64,000 nt of DNA. Origin: Marvinbryantia formatexigens. Lineage in GTDB: Bacteria > Bacillota > Clostridia > Oscillospirales > Ruminococcaceae. The stretch is taken from assembly GCA_021771035.1 (NCBI GenBank), contig JAETPU010000002.1:186001-250000 (forward strand). The letters run 5' to 3'. Both the position numbers and the translations under genes were made by a program. Of this stretch, positions 9,303 through 17,862 are shown piece by piece (positions within the stretch are counted from its first letter, which is position 1; every line of letters starts with the position of its first letter). The notes beneath the pieces were generated by a model. That model saw only the letters and a program-made list of their open reading frames with translations. It was not told the DNA's origin and did no database searches.

Positions 9303-9842
9303 GTGAAAGACGATATTTTAAAGGTTTTGCTCACCGAAGAGGAAATTCAGAATAAAGTAGAGGAGCTGGGCCGCAGAATCTCCCAGGACTATGCGGACAA
9401 AAATCTTCTGATGGTCAGCGTGCTCAAGGGCTCCGTTGTGTTTATGGCGGATTTGATGCGCGCTATCTCCATTCCCGCAAGAATTGATTTTATGTCCGTT
9501 TCCAGCTACGGAAGCGGTGTAAAAACCTCCGGTGTGGTTAAAATAATCAAAGATTTGGATATCCCGCTGGAAGGATACGATCTGCTGCTGGTGGAGGATA
9601 TCCTGGACAGCGGCATGACCCTGCACTATCTGCGGGAGATTCTCTACCAGAGAAAGCCCCGCAGTATCCGGATTGCAACCCTCTTGGATAAGCCTGAACG
9701 CCGCGGCGTGGACATTTACGCGGACTATTCCTGCTTTGAGGTTCCGGATGAATTCGTGGTGGGCTATGGTTTGGACTATGATGAAAAATACCGCAATCTC
9801 CCCTATGTGGGAATTCTCAAGCCGTCGGTTTATGAAAAGTAA
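9303..9842 (+). CDS. hpt: hypoxanthine-guanine phosphoribosyltransferase
   Basis: Purine salvage enzyme that joins hypoxanthine or guanine to PRPP, giving IMP or GMP. From the GTG at 9303, with GGAAAGGAAAGG about 9 nt upstream, it is 179 residues, the usual length; an ATG further 5' adds an atypical tail. The SVLKGSVVFMADL segment, the PRPP-binding motif LLVEDILDSGMTL and the late VGYGLDYDEKYRNLPYVG are all characteristic. The tilS-hpt-ftsH order is conserved in many Firmicutes. The 5' gap to tilS is about 125 nt, with no terminator seen. Confidence 0.95.
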   Translation: MKDDILKVLLTEEEIQNKVEELGRRISQDYADKNLLMVSVLKGSVVFMADLMRAISIPARIDFMSVSSYGSGVKTSGVVKIIKDLDIPLEGYDLLLVEDILDSGMTLHYLREILYQRKPRSIRIATLLDKPERRGVDIYADYSCFEVPDEFVVGYGLDYDEKYRNLPYVGILKPSVYEK

Positions 9843-9949
9843 CAGGGAATCCCATTCATGCCGGCAAAAATGATTGGTACGCCATGGCGTAAGGGCCCCT
9901 TGAGGCTGCTTTGGACGCTGTGGACTTACAGCAAAAAGGAGTGATCGGA

Positions 9950-11947
9950 TTGCCGAAAAAGAAATTTCGGGGCGTCGGGATTTATATTGCCATTCTTCTG
10001 GCGCTGATGTTGGGCGCGTCCCTATTGTTTACCCTGCAGCCGATGGGAACACAGCTGAAGTATTATCAGGTGGTGGAGTATTTCCAGACGGGTAAGGTCC
10101 GCGATTTCAATGTGGATCTGGGCACCGGGGAACTGGTGATGAAGCTGGATGGGCAGAAGGATGAGCTGTACTACAAGCTGCCCAATGTAGAGCTGTTTTT
10201 GCAGGATACCCGGGAATCGGTGACTAAATACAACGAGGAACACCCGGACAATAAAATTACCTATGACTATAAGCGTCCGGTTTCCGTGCCGGGCTGGGTG
10301 AGTATGCTGCCCTCGCTTCTGCTCATCGGCGTGATGATCTTCTTCTGGGTCATGATGATGCGCCAGGCCAACGGCGGCGGAGCGGGCAAGGCCATGAGCT
10401 TTGCCAAGGCGAAAATCAAGCCCGCGGATGATTCCAAGCACACCACCTTTGCCGATGTGGCGGGTGCGGATGAGGAAAAAGAAGAGCTTGCGGAGGTGGT
10501 GGAGTTCTTAAAGAACCCCTCCAAGTTTAATGAATTGGGCGCCAGAATCCCCAAGGGCGTATTGCTCATGGGCCCTCCCGGTACCGGTAAAACCATGCTG
10601 GCCCGGGCGGTTGCCGGCGAGGCCGGCGTGCCGTTTTTCCCCATCTCCGGCTCCGACTTTGTGGAGATGTTCGTGGGTGTCGGCGCTTCCCGTGTCCGGG
10701 ATCTGTTTGAGCAGGCCAAGAAAAATGCCCCCAGCATCGTCTTTATCGACGAGATTGACGCCGTGGGCCGCCAGAGAGGCGCAGGCCTGGGCGGCGGGCA
10801 TGACGAGCGGGAGCAGACCTTAAACCAGCTGCTGGTGGAGATGGACGGCTTCGGCGCCAATATCGGCGTTATCATTATCGCCGCCACCAACCGCCGCGAC
10901 ATTCTGGATCCGGCGCTGCTGCGGCCCGGACGGTTCGACCGCCAGATTGTGGTGGGCTATCCGGATGTAAAGGGCCGGGAGGAAATCCTGAAGGTCCACA
11001 CCCGCAACAAGCCGTTAGCCCCCGATGTGAACCTGCGTACCATTGCGGCTACCACAGCGGGCTTCACCGGTGCCGATTTGGAAAACCTGGTGAACGAGTC
11101 CGCGCTTCTGGCGGCACGGCGCAACCGCAAGGCTATCACCATGCGGGAAATCGAGGAAGCCACCATCAAGGTTGTGGCCGGGCCGGAGAAAAAATCCCAC
11201 ATTGTATCGGATAAGGATAAGCGCCTCACGGCGTTCCACGAGGCGGGCCATGCGGTGTGCACCTATTACAGCCCCACGCAGGATCCGGTCCACCAGGTGT
11301 CCATTATCCCCCGGGGAATGGCGGGCGGCTATACTATGTCCCTGCCCACGGATGACAAAAACTATGTGAGCAAGCAGGAAATGCAGGAGGAAATCGTGGT
11401 ACTGCTGGGCGGCCGTGTGGCTGAAAAGCTGGTACTGGACGATATTTCCACCGGCGCCTCCAACGATATTGAGCGCGCCACCAAGCTGGCCAGGAACATG
11501 GTCACCCGCTACGGCTTCAGTGAGAAGCTGGGCCCGGTGGTCTATGGCCAGGATGAGGGCGAGGTCTTTTTGGGCCGGGACTTCGGGCAGTCCCGCAACT
11601 ACTCCGAGAGTGTGGCCGCGGAGATTGACTCTGAGATCCGTGAGCTGATTGATACCGCCTATGAGCGCACCAAGGATATTCTCAGCGAGCACATGGAGGA
11701 TCTGCACCGGGTTGCGGACTACCTGTTTGTCCATGAGAAGATTGACGCGCAGGAGTTTCAGGATCTGATGGAGGGAAAAATCCTGGAGACTTCGGCTCAG
11801 GATCTCCCAGGGGATCTCCCTGAGGAATCCCAGGCCCCCCAGGAGGATGCCCAGGATCATTCCTCCTCTCTGCTGGAGGATCTGGATGTTCAGATTTTCC
11901 CGGATTCCCAGGAGGACGGCTCCTCCAAAGACCCGAACGAGGAATAG
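9950..11947 (+). CDS. ftsH: ATP-dependent zinc metalloprotease FtsH
   Basis: Membrane-bound AAA+ protease that extracts and degrades membrane and regulatory proteins. The TTG at 9950 is preferred because AAAAGGAG ends 8 nt upstream and the product then begins MPKKKFRG before the first membrane helix; this gives 665 residues. Order: helix 1 (about 9-29), an extracytoplasmic domain, helix 2 (about 118-138), the AAA+ core with Walker A GPPGTGKT (about 208-215), Walker [15 protein letters not shown], the SRH motif RPGRFDRQI, and the M41 protease with H430-E-A-G-H434. The C-terminal tail (last about 60 residues) is acidic and Ser/Gln-rich. A strong terminator follows. Confidence 0.96.
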   Translation: MPKKKFRGVGIYIAILLALMLGASLLFTLQPMGTQLKYYQVVEYFQTGKVRDFNVDLGTGELVMKLDGQKDELYYKLPNVELFLQDTRESVTKYNEEHPDNKITYDYKRPVSVPGWVSMLPSLLLIGVMIFFWVMMMRQANGGGAGKAMSFAKAKIKPADDSKHTTFADVAGADEEKEELAEVVEFLKNPSKFNELGARIPKGVLLMGPPGTGKTMLARAVAGEAGVPFFPISGSDFVEMFVGVGASRVRDLFEQAKKNAPSIVFIDEIDAVGRQRGAGLGGGHDEREQTLNQLLVEMDGFGANIGVIIIAATNRRDILDPALLRPGRFDRQIVVGYPDVKGREEILKVHTRNKPLAPDVNLRTIAATTAGFTGADLENLVNESALLAARRNRKAITMREIEEATIKVVAGPEKKSHIVSDKDKRLTAFHEAGHAVCTYYSPTQDPVHQVSIIPRGMAGGYTMSLPTDDKNYVSKQEMQEEIVVLLGGRVAEKLVLDDISTGASNDIERATKLARNMVTRYGFSEKLGPVVYGQDEGEVFLGRDFGQSRNYSESVAAEIDSEIRELIDTAYERTKDILSEHMEDLHRVADYLFVHEKIDAQEFQDLMEGKILETSAQDLPGDLPEESQAPQEDAQDHSSSLLEDLDVQIFPDSQEDGSSKDPNEE

Positions 11948-11968
11948 TATCCGGTGTAGCCGGAATGA

Positions 11969-12003
11969 AAAATACAAAGGCGCCGCGGCGCCTTTGTATT
12001 TTT
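11969..12003 (+). terminator. intrinsic terminator after ftsH
   Basis: A perfect 15-bp stem, AAATACAAAGGCGCC with its complement around a GC loop, runs into a T-tract. It closes the gdpP-to-ftsH gene group. Confidence 0.9.
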
Positions 12004-12255
12004 GTGTATGGCAGTGGGGAAGCTGGTAACAGACTTGGGGGGGATGCTCCTGCCCTGTAAAGAGACGCGCGCAGCCCCAGGACTGCCGGTTTCTTGAGAA
12101 ACCGAGGCGCCGTGCAGCACAGGCGCCTGAGAAAAGGGGATCATGGCGGGAGTTGGGACACCGAAATTAAGCCGGTGTGAGGATATCCGAGCCCCAAACG
12201 GAAATATTTTCCGGTTAAAAACAGCCCGTTTGTTCGCGGTCTTCCCCCGGGGGAG
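12004..12255 (+). other. intergenic region with stacked hairpins, no gene
   Basis: The gap between ftsH and the topoisomerase operon (12004-12618) holds no convincing gene. At 12087-12104 is a perfect 8-bp stem (CGGTTTCT/AGAAACCG). It is immediately followed at 12105-12128 by AGGCGCC/GGCGCCT closing a GTGC-A-GCAC inner stem. An ACACCG/CGGTGT hairpin lies at about 12159-12179. None has a T-tract. An RNA function is possible but unproven. Confidence 0.35.
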
Positions 12256-12284
12256 TGTTCAAAAGACAAATTTTGTGATATTCT
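12256..12284 (+). promoter_or_regulatory. candidate promoter of the topoisomerase operon
   Basis: An extended -10, TGA-TATTCT, ends at 12284, with a weak -35 TGTTCA at 12256-12261 and a 17-nt spacer. It would leave a leader of about 325 nt before the first gene. Confidence 0.4.
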
Positions 12285-12618
12285 AATAAAGTATGCGGCA
12301 ACAGGAACGGATCGTGTTTTCCGCATGGCTTCCGGATTTTGGAGCATTTTTAAGGCTGTGAGTCGATCTCAAACAGCCAAGCCGGCCGTTTGGGTTCCGA
12401 TTCAAACGCTGTGCGCTGCGCCTGTGGGGAAAATCCCCGGGCCTGGGCGCCCGCCTGCGGTCAGGAGCCCGGATAAGGCGGGCTTTGGAAGGGATCCGTG
12501 CGCCCCCATAGCGGCAGCGGGAAAAGGCTTCGCAGGGCAGAATTTGCGGGGCCGGGAAAGCTGTGCTGGAAGCTTTATGGAGGAACTGCTCTGATAGTAC
12601 CGGAAAAGGAGGACAGAA

Positions 12619-14604
12619 ATGCCAAAAAAGAAAAGTGGTTATACCAACGAAAGTATTTCCTCCCTGAAGGGAGCGGACCGGGTTCGCCGGCGCCCGTCGG
12701 TTATTTTTGGCTCAGACGGCATCGAAGGCTGCGAACACTCGGTATTTGAAATCCTCTCCAACTCCATCGATGAGGCCAGAGAGGGCTATGGCAAAGAAAT
12801 TATTCTCACCTATTACCGGGATCACTCCATCGAAGTACAGGACTTCGGACGGGGTATCCCCGTGGATTATAACCCGGTGGAGGAGCGCTACAACTGGGAG
12901 CTGGTGTTCTGTGAACTGTATGCGGGCGGCAAATACCGCAACAACGAGGGGGAAAACTATGAGTTCTCCCTGGGGCTCAACGGCCTGGGCTCCTGCGCCA
13001 CCCAGTATGCCTCCCAGTATATGGACGTACAGGTGATACGGGATGGGTTCCAGTATGATCTGCACTTCGAAAAGGGGGAGAATATCGGCGGACTGAAAAA
13101 GACTCCGACCGACTCCAAAAAGACGGGAAGCCGCCAGCGGTGGCTGCCGGATTTGGAGGTGTTTACGGATATCGATATCCCCCGGGAATATTTTGAGGAC
13201 ACGCTCAAGCGCCAGGCGGTGGTCAATGCGGGAATTCATTTTATCCTGCGTCTGCAGCGGGAGGACGGTTCTTTTGAGGAGCAGGTTTTCTGCTATGAGG
13301 ACGGCATCACCGACTTTGCCCGGGAACTGGCCGGGGAGGAACCTCTCACGCCGGTGCAGTTCTGGCAGACCGAGCGCCGGGGCCGGGACCGGGAGGACAA
13401 GCCGGAGTATAAGGTGAAGCTCTCCGTGGCGCTGTGCTTCTCCAACCGGGTGAAGGTGTGCGAATACTACCACAACTCCAGCCATCTGGAGCACGGGGGC
13501 GCGCCGGAGCGGGCGGTCAAGGTGGCCACGGTTTCCCAGATTGACAGCCTGCTCAAACAGGGTGGAAAATACCTGAAAAACGAGAGTAAAATCACGTTCC
13601 AGGACGTGGAGGACTGCCTGGTGCTGGTGTCCTCCTCCTTCTCCACCCAGACCTCCTATGAGAACCAGACGAAAAAATCCATCACCAACAAGTTTATCTA
13701 TGAGGCGATGACGGAGTTTTTAAAGCACCAGCTGGAGGTGTACTTCATCGAGAATCCGGATGACGCCGCACGGGTGATGGAGCAGGTGCTCATCAACAAA
13801 CGCAGCCGGGAAAACGCGGAGAAAACCAGGCTTAACCTAAAAAAGAAGCTGGCCGGCACCTTGGATATCTCCAACCGGGTGCAGAAGTTTGTGGACTGCC
13901 GCAGCAAGGATGTGGACAAGCGGGAGATCTATATCGTGGAGGGAGACTCCGCCCTGGGCGCCTGTAAGCTGGGGCGGGATTCCGAGTTCCAGGCCATCAT
14001 CCCGGTGCGGGGAAAAATCCTCAACTGCCTGAAGGCGGACTATGATAAAATCTTCAAAAGCGACATTATCTCGGATATCATCAAGGTCCTGGGCTGCGGG
14101 GTGGAGGTCAAAACCAAGGCCAACAAGGATTTAGCGTCCTTTGATCTCAAGGGCCTGCGCTGGAACAAGGTGGTGATCTGTACGGACGCGGATGTGGACG
14201 GCTTTCAGATCCGCACGTTAATTCTCGCCATGCTGTACCGTCTGGTGCCCACGCTCATCGAGGAGGGCTATGTGTACATTGCGGAGACTCCTCTGTACGA
14301 GATTGCCACCAAGGACAAAACCTATTTTGCCTATTCGGATGCGGAGAAAAACCAGGTGCTGGAAAAACTGGGAAAGACAAAATATACCCTGCAGCGTTCC
14401 AAGGGGCTGGGCGAGAATGAGCCCGATATGATGTGGCTGACCACCATGAATCCCGAAACCCGCAGGATGATCAAGGTAAGCCCGGACGATGCAGAGGCTA
14501 CCGCCGCGATGTTTGATATGATGCTGGGGAAAAACCTGGAAGCGCGAAAAGAGTTCATCGCGGAAAATGGAAGTCTGTACCTGGACAACCTGGATGTATC
14601 GTAA
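12619..14604 (+). CDS. divergent type IIA topoisomerase subunit B (GyrB/ParE-like)
   Basis: ATPase and TOPRIM subunit of a type IIA topoisomerase, 661 residues. The Bergerat ATP-binding fold shows EILSNSIDEAREG, DFGRGIPVDY and GLNGLGSC (canonical lid GLHGVGAS). The TOPRIM domain has EGDSALGAC (usual EGDSAGGSA) near residue 441 and CTDADVDGFQIRTL near 522. The KGLGE motif appears as SKGLGENEPDMMWLTTMNPETRRM. All catalytic acids are kept, but the flanking residues differ from gyrase and topo IV. ATG with AAAGGAGG about 9 nt upstream. The partner A subunit follows, 244 nt downstream. I infer an extra paralogous topoisomerase; a standard GyrB or ParE role cannot be excluded, because the rest of the genome is not visible. 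Confidence 0.88.
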   Translation: MPKKKSGYTNESISSLKGADRVRRRPSVIFGSDGIEGCEHSVFEILSNSIDEAREGYGKEIILTYYRDHSIEVQDFGRGIPVDYNPVEERYNWELVFCELYAGGKYRNNEGENYEFSLGLNGLGSCATQYASQYMDVQVIRDGFQYDLHFEKGENIGGLKKTPTDSKKTGSRQRWLPDLEVFTDIDIPREYFEDTLKRQAVVNAGIHFILRLQREDGSFEEQVFCYEDGITDFARELAGEEPLTPVQFWQTERRGRDREDKPEYKVKLSVALCFSNRVKVCEYYHNSSHLEHGGAPERAVKVATVSQIDSLLKQGGKYLKNESKITFQDVEDCLVLVSSSFSTQTSYENQTKKSITNKFIYEAMTEFLKHQLEVYFIENPDDAARVMEQVLINKRSRENAEKTRLNLKKKLAGTLDISNRVQKFVDCRSKDVDKREIYIVEGDSALGACKLGRDSEFQAIIPVRGKILNCLKADYDKIFKSDIISDIIKVLGCGVEVKTKANKDLASFDLKGLRWNKVVICTDADVDGFQIRTLILAMLYRLVPTLIEEGYVYIAETPLYEIATKDKTYFAYSDAEKNQVLEKLGKTKYTLQRSKGLGENEPDMMWLTTMNPETRRMIKVSPDDAEATAAMFDMMLGKNLEARKEFIAENGSLYLDNLDVS

Positions 14605-14848
14605 TGCGTACTCGTAATACCGGGAGCCCGAAGGCCCGCGGGGCTGTATCCGCAGCGGCTTTGCGGCGGGTCCCTTTCCATGGATGAACGGCAGGAAAAC
14701 AGGTTCATGGCAGGGGATTACAGAAATTACGGTGGATCCGAGGGTTCATGCAGAGGCCGCCGTTTTTGTCATATTGCAGTATGCTTTCAGGGTTTTCCCG
14801 CAGTTCCATGCCTGTTTTTCAAGCGGACAATAAAGGAGAGTTACGAAG

Positions 14849-17080
14849 ATGCCACCAAAAAAACGCAAGGAGGCCGCACCCAAACGCGGCAGCGATGACC
14901 GCGCGGTCATTGAAAACGCCGGGCTCGTGGTGGAGCAGCCCATTGTACAGACTATCGAAAAAAACTTTATGCCCTACGCCATGAGCGTCATTCTCTCCCG
15001 GGCCATCCCGCAGATTGACGGCTTCAAGCCGGCCCACCGCAAGCTCTTGTACACCATGTACAAGATGGGGCTGCTCACCGGCGCCCGTACCAAGTCCGCC
15101 AACATCGTGGGCCAAACCATGCGGCTGAACCCCCATGGCGACGCCACCATCTACGACACCATGGTGCGCCTGTCCCGGGGATACCAGGCGCTCTTGCACC
15201 CCTATGTGGACTCCAAGGGAAACTTCGGCAAGAGCTATTCCCGGGACATGGCCTATGCGGCGTCCCGGTATACGGAGGCTAAGCTGGATCCCATCTGCGC
15301 GGAATTGTTCCGGGATATCGACAAGGACACGGTGGATTTTGAGGACAACTACGACAACACCATGAAGGAGCCCACCCTCTTTCCTGTCACATTCCCCACC
15401 ATTTTGGTCAACGCCAATGTGGGCATCGCCGTAAGTATGGCCTGTTCCATCTGCCCGTTTAACCTGGAGGAGGTGTGCGAGGCCACCATCCAGATGATGC
15501 GCAATGAAAACTTTGATGTTACCAGCGTGATTCAGGCGCCGGATTTTCCCGGCGGGGGCTTTATCCTGCACAACCCCGCGGAGATGAAGAAGATCTGCGA
15601 GACCGGACGTGGATCCGTGCGGGTGCGCTGCCGCTGGCGGTACGATAAAGCCAACAACTGCATCGAGGTAACGGAAATCCCCCCCACCACCACGGTGGAG
15701 GTCATTATCGACAAGATTATCGAACTGGTCAAATCCGGCAAGGTGCGGGAACTCAGCGATATCCGGGACGAGACGGATCTCTCCGGGCTTAAAATCACCA
15801 TGGATCTCAAGCGCGGCGTGGATCCTGAGCGTCTCATGACAAAGCTGCTGCGCATGACCAGCCTGGAGGACACCTTCTCCTGCAACTTCAATGTGCTCAT
15901 CGGGGGCGTGCCCCGGGTAATGGGCGTCAGAGAGCTCCTCTGCGAGTGGATCGCCTTCCGCCAGGAGTGCGTGCGCCGCAGGGTGTATTTTGACCGCCAG
16001 AAGAAGTCGGAAAAGCTGCACCTGTTAAAGGGCCTGGAAAAAATTCTTTTGGATATCGACAAGGCCGTGCGTATTGTCCGGGAAACCGAACAGGAAAACG
16101 ACGTGGTTCCCAATTTGATGGTGGGCTTTGGGATTGACGAAGTCCAGGCCGACTATGTGGCGGAGATTAAGCTGCGCCACCTCAACCGGGAGTACATTCT
16201 CAACCGTACCGCGGAAATCAGCCAGCTGGAGCAGGACATTGCCCAGATGGAGGAATTGCTTCAGGATGTTAAAAAGATTAACCAGGTCATTATCAAGGAA
16301 CTGCGGGATGTGATGAAGAAATACGCCCAGCCCCGGCGCAGCTTTATCCTGTACGACGCCCCTGCGGCGGCGGAGCTGCCCGAGGAGGAGGCGCCGGATT
16401 ACCCGGTCCACTTGTTCCTGAGCCGGGAGGGTTACTTCAAGAAGATTACGCCCCAGTCCCTGCGTATGAGTTCCGAGCAGAAGCTCAAGGAAGGGGACGC
16501 AATCTGCCAGACCATCGAGGCCACCAACCGCGCCTACCTGCTGGTGTTTACCGACAGAATGCAGGTGTATAAGGCCCAGGCCAGCGATTTCGAGGACACC
16601 AAGGCCAGCGTTTTGGGGGACTATCTCCCGGCAAAGCTGGGCTTTGATGAGGGAGAATCGGTGCGGTATCTGGCGGTCACGTCGGATTACAGCGGATGGA
16701 TGGTATTCTTCTTCGAGAACGGCAAGGCGGCGAAGGTGCCGCTGAAGTCCTATGAGACCAAAACCCGGCGGCGCAAGCTGCTCAAGGCCTATTCGGACAA
16801 ATCCCCCCTGGTGGATCTGTGCTGCATCCCTGGGGAGTGTACGCTGGTGATGGCCTCCACAACGGGAAGGACCATTCTGTTTGAATCCGCGCAGATTCCC
16901 GAGAAGGCCGCCAAGGATACCCAGGGCGTAAGCGCCATGAGTGTGAAGAAGAACGCGCGCCTGGCCTTTGGACGGGTCTATGAGCCCGGCACCTATGAAA
17001 ATGAACAGAAGCTGCGGGTGAAAACCCTGCCTGCCGCCGGAGTGATTGTGCGCCAGGAGGAACAGCTCAAGCTGCTGTAA
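14849..17080 (+). CDS. divergent type IIA topoisomerase subunit A (GyrA/ParC-like)
   Basis: DNA cleavage-religation subunit, 743 residues, shorter than most GyrA. The winged-helix domain begins FMPYAMSVILSRAIPQIDGFKPAHRKLLY, a variant of the usual [22 protein letters not shown]. The active-site tyrosine is Tyr141 in SRYTEAKL, preceded by NPHGDATIYDTMVRLS. The isoleucine-wedge region and a coiled coil (about 385-500) follow. The C-terminal part (about 520-743) is beta-rich, like the GyrA/ParC pinwheel, but I see no clear GyrA box. The first about 30 residues are a basic tail. ATG with AAAGGAGAG upstream. The 244-nt gap after the B subunit shows no terminator, so the two are probably one operon. 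Confidence 0.88.
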   Translation: MPPKKRKEAAPKRGSDDRAVIENAGLVVEQPIVQTIEKNFMPYAMSVILSRAIPQIDGFKPAHRKLLYTMYKMGLLTGARTKSANIVGQTMRLNPHGDATIYDTMVRLSRGYQALLHPYVDSKGNFGKSYSRDMAYAASRYTEAKLDPICAELFRDIDKDTVDFEDNYDNTMKEPTLFPVTFPTILVNANVGIAVSMACSICPFNLEEVCEATIQMMRNENFDVTSVIQAPDFPGGGFILHNPAEMKKICETGRGSVRVRCRWRYDKANNCIEVTEIPPTTTVEVIIDKIIELVKSGKVRELSDIRDETDLSGLKITMDLKRGVDPERLMTKLLRMTSLEDTFSCNFNVLIGGVPRVMGVRELLCEWIAFRQECVRRRVYFDRQKKSEKLHLLKGLEKILLDIDKAVRIVRETEQENDVVPNLMVGFGIDEVQADYVAEIKLRHLNREYILNRTAEISQLEQDIAQMEELLQDVKKINQVIIKELRDVMKKYAQPRRSFILYDAPAAAELPEEEAPDYPVHLFLSREGYFKKITPQSLRMSSEQKLKEGDAICQTIEATNRAYLLVFTDRMQVYKAQASDFEDTKASVLGDYLPAKLGFDEGESVRYLAVTSDYSGWMVFFFENGKAAKVPLKSYETKTRRRKLLKAYSDKSPLVDLCCIPGECTLVMASTTGRTILFESAQIPEKAAKDTQGVSAMSVKKNARLAFGRVYEPGTYENEQKLRVKTLPAAGVIVRQEEQLKLL

Positions 17081-17239
17081 GTCTTCCGCGGGGCGGCAGG
17101 TTTGCCGCTTCAGCCGGGCTTGCGGCGCCGCTTCCATATTGCCCGCAAAACAGGTGATACCGTCAGGGAAGCGTTTTTCCTGGGGATACTCCGGGAGTCC
17201 GGCCCTGGCTGAATGCCTGGCAAAGGGCAAAAGTTTTTG

Positions 17240-17268
17240 TTTACAAGCTATGTGGAGTATGTTATACT
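17240..17268 (+). promoter_or_regulatory. promoter of rpsO
   Basis: TTTACA (17240-17245), a 17-nt spacer and an extended -10 TGT-TATACT ending at 17268 form a strong sigma-A promoter. The leader to rpsO is about 115 nt. Confidence 0.8.
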
Positions 17269-17389
17269 AATTAGGCGATTGTTACCGTGTTTCTTGGCTT
17301 GCGGTTCAGCCCCAAACGGGGAGGTTCACCATCCGTATGCTAGGTGCACCGGCGAAAGCAGAAATTTTAAAAAAGGTGGATTTTTCACT

Positions 17390-17656
17390 ATGATGCTCAA
17401 AGAAGAAAAAAACGCAGTCATTGAAGCGAATAAGCTCCATGAGGGCGACACTGGCTCTCCCGAAGTTCAGATTGCCATTCTGAGCAAGAGAATCAGCGAT
17501 TTGACCGAGCACCTGAAGGTGCACAAGATGGATCACCACTCCAGACGCGGACTGCTGAAGATGGTTGGTCACAGAAGAAACCTGCTCAACTACCTGATGA
17601 AGAAGGACATTGAGCGCTATCGTGCCATCGTGGCAAAACTCGGACTGCGTAAGTAA
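17390..17656 (+). CDS. rpsO: 30S ribosomal protein uS15
   Basis: Small-subunit protein S15, an early 16S rRNA binder, 88 residues. It contains the conserved stretches [39 protein letters not shown] and LLNYLMKKD. Two in-frame ATGs (17390 and 17393) are possible; AAAGGTGGA lies 9 nt before the first. A longer open frame 5' covers only the promoter and leader. The rpsO-pnp order is the classic bacterial arrangement, but here a terminator and a separate structured leader lie between them. Confidence 0.97.
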   Translation: MMLKEEKNAVIEANKLHEGDTGSPEVQIAILSKRISDLTEHLKVHKMDHHSRRGLLKMVGHRRNLLNYLMKKDIERYRAIVAKLGLRK

Positions 17657-17665
17657 GTTTGGGAC

Positions 17666-17697
17666 TAAAAAGGCAGGCGTGAAACGTCTGCCTTTTT
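17666..17697 (+). terminator. intrinsic terminator after rpsO
   Basis: AAAAGGCAGGCG pairs with CGTCTGCCTTTT (one G-U pair) around a TGAAA loop, with a run of Ts. Confidence 0.9.
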
Positions 17698-17748
17698 ATG
17701 CTTTCTCTGATGCTGGGTTCTCCGGCGGCAGGGAAGGGTTATTGTTCT

Positions 17749-17827
17749 GGACAGCCTGATTTGTTTAGCAGTGAATCGTGTTCCGCCAGTCTGGCGGCGC
17801 AGGATTAATTGCTAAACCCCGCTGTCC
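17749..17827 (+). promoter_or_regulatory. nested hairpin leader of pnp
   Basis: Four pairing blocks nest inside each other: GGACAGC/GCTGTCC (17749-17755 with 17821-17827), GTTTAGCA/TGCTAAAC (17763-17770 with 17810-17817), AATC/GATT, and an apical CCGCCAG/CTGGCGG (17783-17797). The long stem ends about 20 nt before the ribosome binding site. By analogy with the RNase III-cleaved, PNPase-autoregulated leader of E. coli pnp, it may control pnp. That is inference. Confidence 0.6.
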
Positions 17828-17862
17828 GGCATCTCAAAGGCTGAAACCAAGGAGGAAACAGT

